A stretch of 15,425 nt of DNA from PXAH01 sp964605645 (GTDB taxonomy: Bacteria > Omnitrophota > Gorgyraeia > Duberdicusellales > 4484-171): assembly GCA_964605645.1 (NCBI GenBank), contig CAZSDJ010000036.1, positions 1 through 15,425 on the forward strand, given 5' to 3'. Shown piece after piece: positions 13,531-15,425 of the stretch (the stretch's first letter is position 1; every line of letters starts with the position of its first letter). The translations under genes and the position numbers were made by a program. The notes under the pieces were generated by a model. It ran no database searches, was not told the origin of the DNA, and saw only the letters and a program-made list of their open reading frames with translations.

Positions 13531-14754
13531 TCATGATAACGGTTTCCGGTATTTATTGCGGATAAATACCGCGGCCGCATTAAAACATAATAACACACTC
13601 AACAAAATTATGATACCGCTTGCGGCAAGATCATGGAACTCCGGCTGCGGCCGCCCGGCCCAGTTATATATTTGTAACGGCATCGCCGTAAAATCGTCCA
13701 TAATATTTCCGGGAGGATTAGAAATAAAGACAATCCCCGCGATCATCAACAAAGGAGCCGCTTCACCGACAGCCCTGCTCACCGCGAGTATTGTCCCCGT
13801 CATTATACCGGGCAGAGCCGAAGGAAGAGTTATTTTCCAAACGGTTTGCCAACGCGTCGCTCCCATGCCCAAAGCGGCTTCACGCAGCGAAGGCGGCACA
13901 GCCCGTAAAGCCTCCCGTGAAGCGGTGATAATAATCGGCAGAATAACCAATACCAAGGTTAACGCGCCGGCCAAAACTCCCCGGCCAAAAGGGATACGAA
14001 AGTAATACCAGCTTCGCCTCTGAATCCTTCCGGGAGTGGCATGTTCACGCAGTGTTCGTACGGACAAAGATTTATCTTCGGGCCAGGCAGTATTCTCATC
14101 GATAACATTTAAATTAATCTCTTCTCCTTGGCTGTCAATAACGGCCATCCCGTCACGCGGCTGAGTCTCCGGATTATCCGCAGCTGATACCGGGATAAGA
14201 AAAATCCGGTCAGCCTCACTGTAAAACTGATCAAAATATTTTACTCCAATCTCATGCGCCGGGGAATTTCCACTGCCGAATAACCCAAACATTGAAACAA
14301 AAATGGTCAATCCGATTATCCCGTACACAACCGATGGGACACCCGCAAGATTAGTAATATTAAGTTGTACCGCCGAATGGATCTTTTTTAATATTTTGTT
14401 TCCGGGAACAAATTCTTCAAGGATAACGGCTGTCGCAACGCCGATAGGGAGCGTGAAAAATGTTACCAAAACAAGCAGCCAGACACTGCCCATCACAGCA
14501 GGAAAAAATCCCGCTCTTGCCGGGTCGGGATGAGGCGGAGAAGTCAAGAATTGAGCGGTTAAAGTGTTTATCCCCAGCCAAATAATGGTCACAAGTAAAA
14601 AAACCAAAATGATTATGCTTGCCGCGGCCGAAGCCAGGCATACATATTTAAAAAAACTGTTTTTTCTTTTACGTTGCTTTTTCGGCCGGTTTGCAGCCCG
14701 CATCCGCTCGGGATCAGTAAATATTTTTGGAATAGCCTGCCCTGCCGGATTCAT
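13531..14754 (-). CDS. pstA: Phosphate ABC transporter permease, with large extracytoplasmic insertion
   Basis: PstA is one of the two membrane subunits of the phosphate importer. At 407 residues it is roughly 100 longer than usual. A basic cytoplasmic N-terminus (20-34) precedes membrane segments at about 35-62, 84-112, 130-160, 258-278, 320-345 and 370-395. The EAA loop, which contacts PstB, is clear at 281-320 (EALRAVPPSLREAALGMGAT). The extra length comes mainly from residues 161-258, a soluble, charged stretch between the third and fourth segments, where other PstA proteins pass directly from the LFG-type end of one segment to the next; topology puts it outside the membrane. It overlaps the end of pstC by 4 bases (ATGA). 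The role of the insertion is unknown. Confidence 0.95.
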   Translation of the reverse strand: MNPAGQAIPKIFTDPERMRAANRPKKQRKRKNSFFKYVCLASAAASIIILVFLLVTIIWLGINTLTAQFLTSPPHPDPARAGFFPAVMGSVWLLVLVTFFTLPIGVATAVILEEFVPGNKILKKIHSAVQLNITNLAGVPSVVYGIIGLTIFVSMFGLFGSGNSPAHEIGVKYFDQFYSEADRIFLIPVSAADNPETQPRDGMAVIDSQGEEINLNVIDENTAWPEDKSLSVRTLREHATPGRIQRRSWYYFRIPFGRGVLAGALTLVLVILPIIITASREALRAVPPSLREAALGMGATRWQTVWKITLPSALPGIMTGTILAVSRAVGEAAPLLMIAGIVFISNPPGNIMDDFTAMPLQIYNWAGRPQPEFHDLAASGIIILLSVLLCFNAAAVFIRNKYRKPLS

Positions 14755-15425
14755 TCATACACCTCTCTGAAACGTTTACGGATTAACGCCCCGAACAATG
14801 TAAAAAGTAACGTAAGGATAAACAGCATGAACGCTACCGCGTACATCGATAGATATTCCACCCCATAGTTGGAAACATCACCAAGCGCCATCTGCACCAT
14901 AAAACCGGTCATGGTCTGAATTTCCTGCCCCACATTCATAGTAACACGCGGCGTGCTCCCCGCGGCTAATGCTACGATCATCGTTTCACCAATAGCCCGG
15001 GCCGCGGCAAGAAGCACCGCGGAAATTATACCCGAGAGCGCCGCCGGAAAAACGACTTTTACTGATACGTCAAATTTTGTCGCGCCCAGCCCCAGGGCTC
15101 CTTCCCGAAGATTGTCAGGAACCGCCTGAAGAGCGTCCTCGGATAATGAAGCCACTATCGGTAAAATCAAAACTCCTACGGCAATTCCGGCAGAGAGAGC
15201 ATTGTAGGAGTTAATTGCTCCATTTAAAATTTTCAGTCCGGGTGTTATTATCGTCAAGGCCAGAAAACCATACACAACCGTAGGAATTCCGGCAAGGATC
15301 TCTAAGGCAGGCTTGATTATCCCCCGGGCGCGCGGATGAGCATACTCGCTGAGATAAACCGCCGAAAGAAGCCCGAAAGGGACAGCTACCGCCAAGGCGA
15401 TCCCCGCGACTAAAAACGTGCCGCA
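14751..15425 (-). CDS. pstC: Phosphate ABC transporter permease (5' end cut by window)
   Basis: The C-terminal 224 residues or so of PstC, the other membrane subunit. The frame stays open to the window edge (residues before FGLLSAVYLSEYA read on as GTFLVAGIALAVAV), so the true start is outside; an in-frame TTG at 15395 is not a start. Visible features are LSAVYLSEYA, the conserved LAGIPTVVYGFLAL segment, the EAA loop LQAVPDNLREGALGLGATK and the RAIGETMIVALAAG stretch, followed by a final hydrophobic segment ending in RKRFREVYE. It precedes pstA with a 4-base overlap. A pstS binding-protein gene would be expected upstream, beyond this window. Confidence 0.96.
   Translation of the reverse strand, partial: CGTFLVAGIALAVAVPFGLLSAVYLSEYAHPRARGIIKPALEILAGIPTVVYGFLALTIITPGLKILNGAINSYNALSAGIAVGVLILPIVASLSEDALQAVPDNLREGALGLGATKFDVSVKVVFPAALSGIISAVLLAAARAIGETMIVALAAGSTPRVTMNVGQEIQTMTGFMVQMALGDVSNYGVEYLSMYAVAFMLFILTLLFTLFGALIRKRFREVYE

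Overview
The window is a densely packed stretch of bacterial chromosome in which every convincing gene lies on the minus strand, so transcription runs from high to low coordinates. The gene set suggests a free-living, probably anaerobic bacterium: NifU/NifS-type Fe-S assembly, an archaeal-type Thi4 thiazole synthase, a NifX/NifB-family protein, a DUF5320-like small protein and a complete biotin pathway. I cannot assign the phylum from sequence alone; an uncultivated, AT-rich anaerobic lineage is a reasonable guess but no more than that. No rRNA, tRNA, CRISPR array or transposase gene was seen, and no stretch over 300 bases lacks a gene.

Layout, in transcription order. (1) 15425-11566: a high-affinity phosphate uptake operon, pstC (cut by the window edge), pstA, pstB and a gene fusing PhoU to an ArsC-type arsenate reductase/low-molecular-weight phosphatase. 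This block is clearly richer in G+C than the rest. (2) 11460-7290: nifU, nifS, thi4, a small cupin and birA, spaced 14-25 bases apart, with a candidate promoter just upstream of nifU. (3) 7228-1637: the biotin operon bioB-bioF-bioH-bioC-bioD-bioA. It starts at a strong promoter (TTGACT-N16-TATAAT) buried inside a BirA-type inverted repeat (operator) that stops one base before the bioB start codon, so the bioB mRNA should be essentially leaderless. Four of the five internal gene junctions overlap. (4) 1615-48: an apparently iron-responsive group made of a Fur-family regulator (promoter TTGACA-N17-TATATT overlapped by a Fur-box-like palindrome), a DUF5320-like glycine/arginine-rich protein (second, perfect 7-1-7 Fur-like palindrome), and a NifX-family protein preceded by a palindromic, partly tandem-duplicated repeat.

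How the genes fit together. BioC and BioH disguise and then release a pimeloyl chain made by fatty acid synthesis; BioF, BioA, BioD and BioB turn it into biotin; BirA attaches biotin to target proteins and, with its N-terminal helix-turn-helix, should repress the bio promoter. NifS and NifU supply the Fe-S clusters that BioB consumes as a sulfur source. The Thi4 here carries histidine where suicidal Thi4 carries cysteine, which points to an iron/sulfide-using enzyme. Block 2 plus block 3 therefore reads as a sulfur- and iron-dependent cofactor cluster beside an iron-regulated group. The PhoU-ArsC fusion in the phosphate operon suggests a link between phosphate uptake and arsenate handling, or a phosphatase-coupled PhoU. 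It is, with the leaderless BirA-controlled bioB start, the most interesting feature here.
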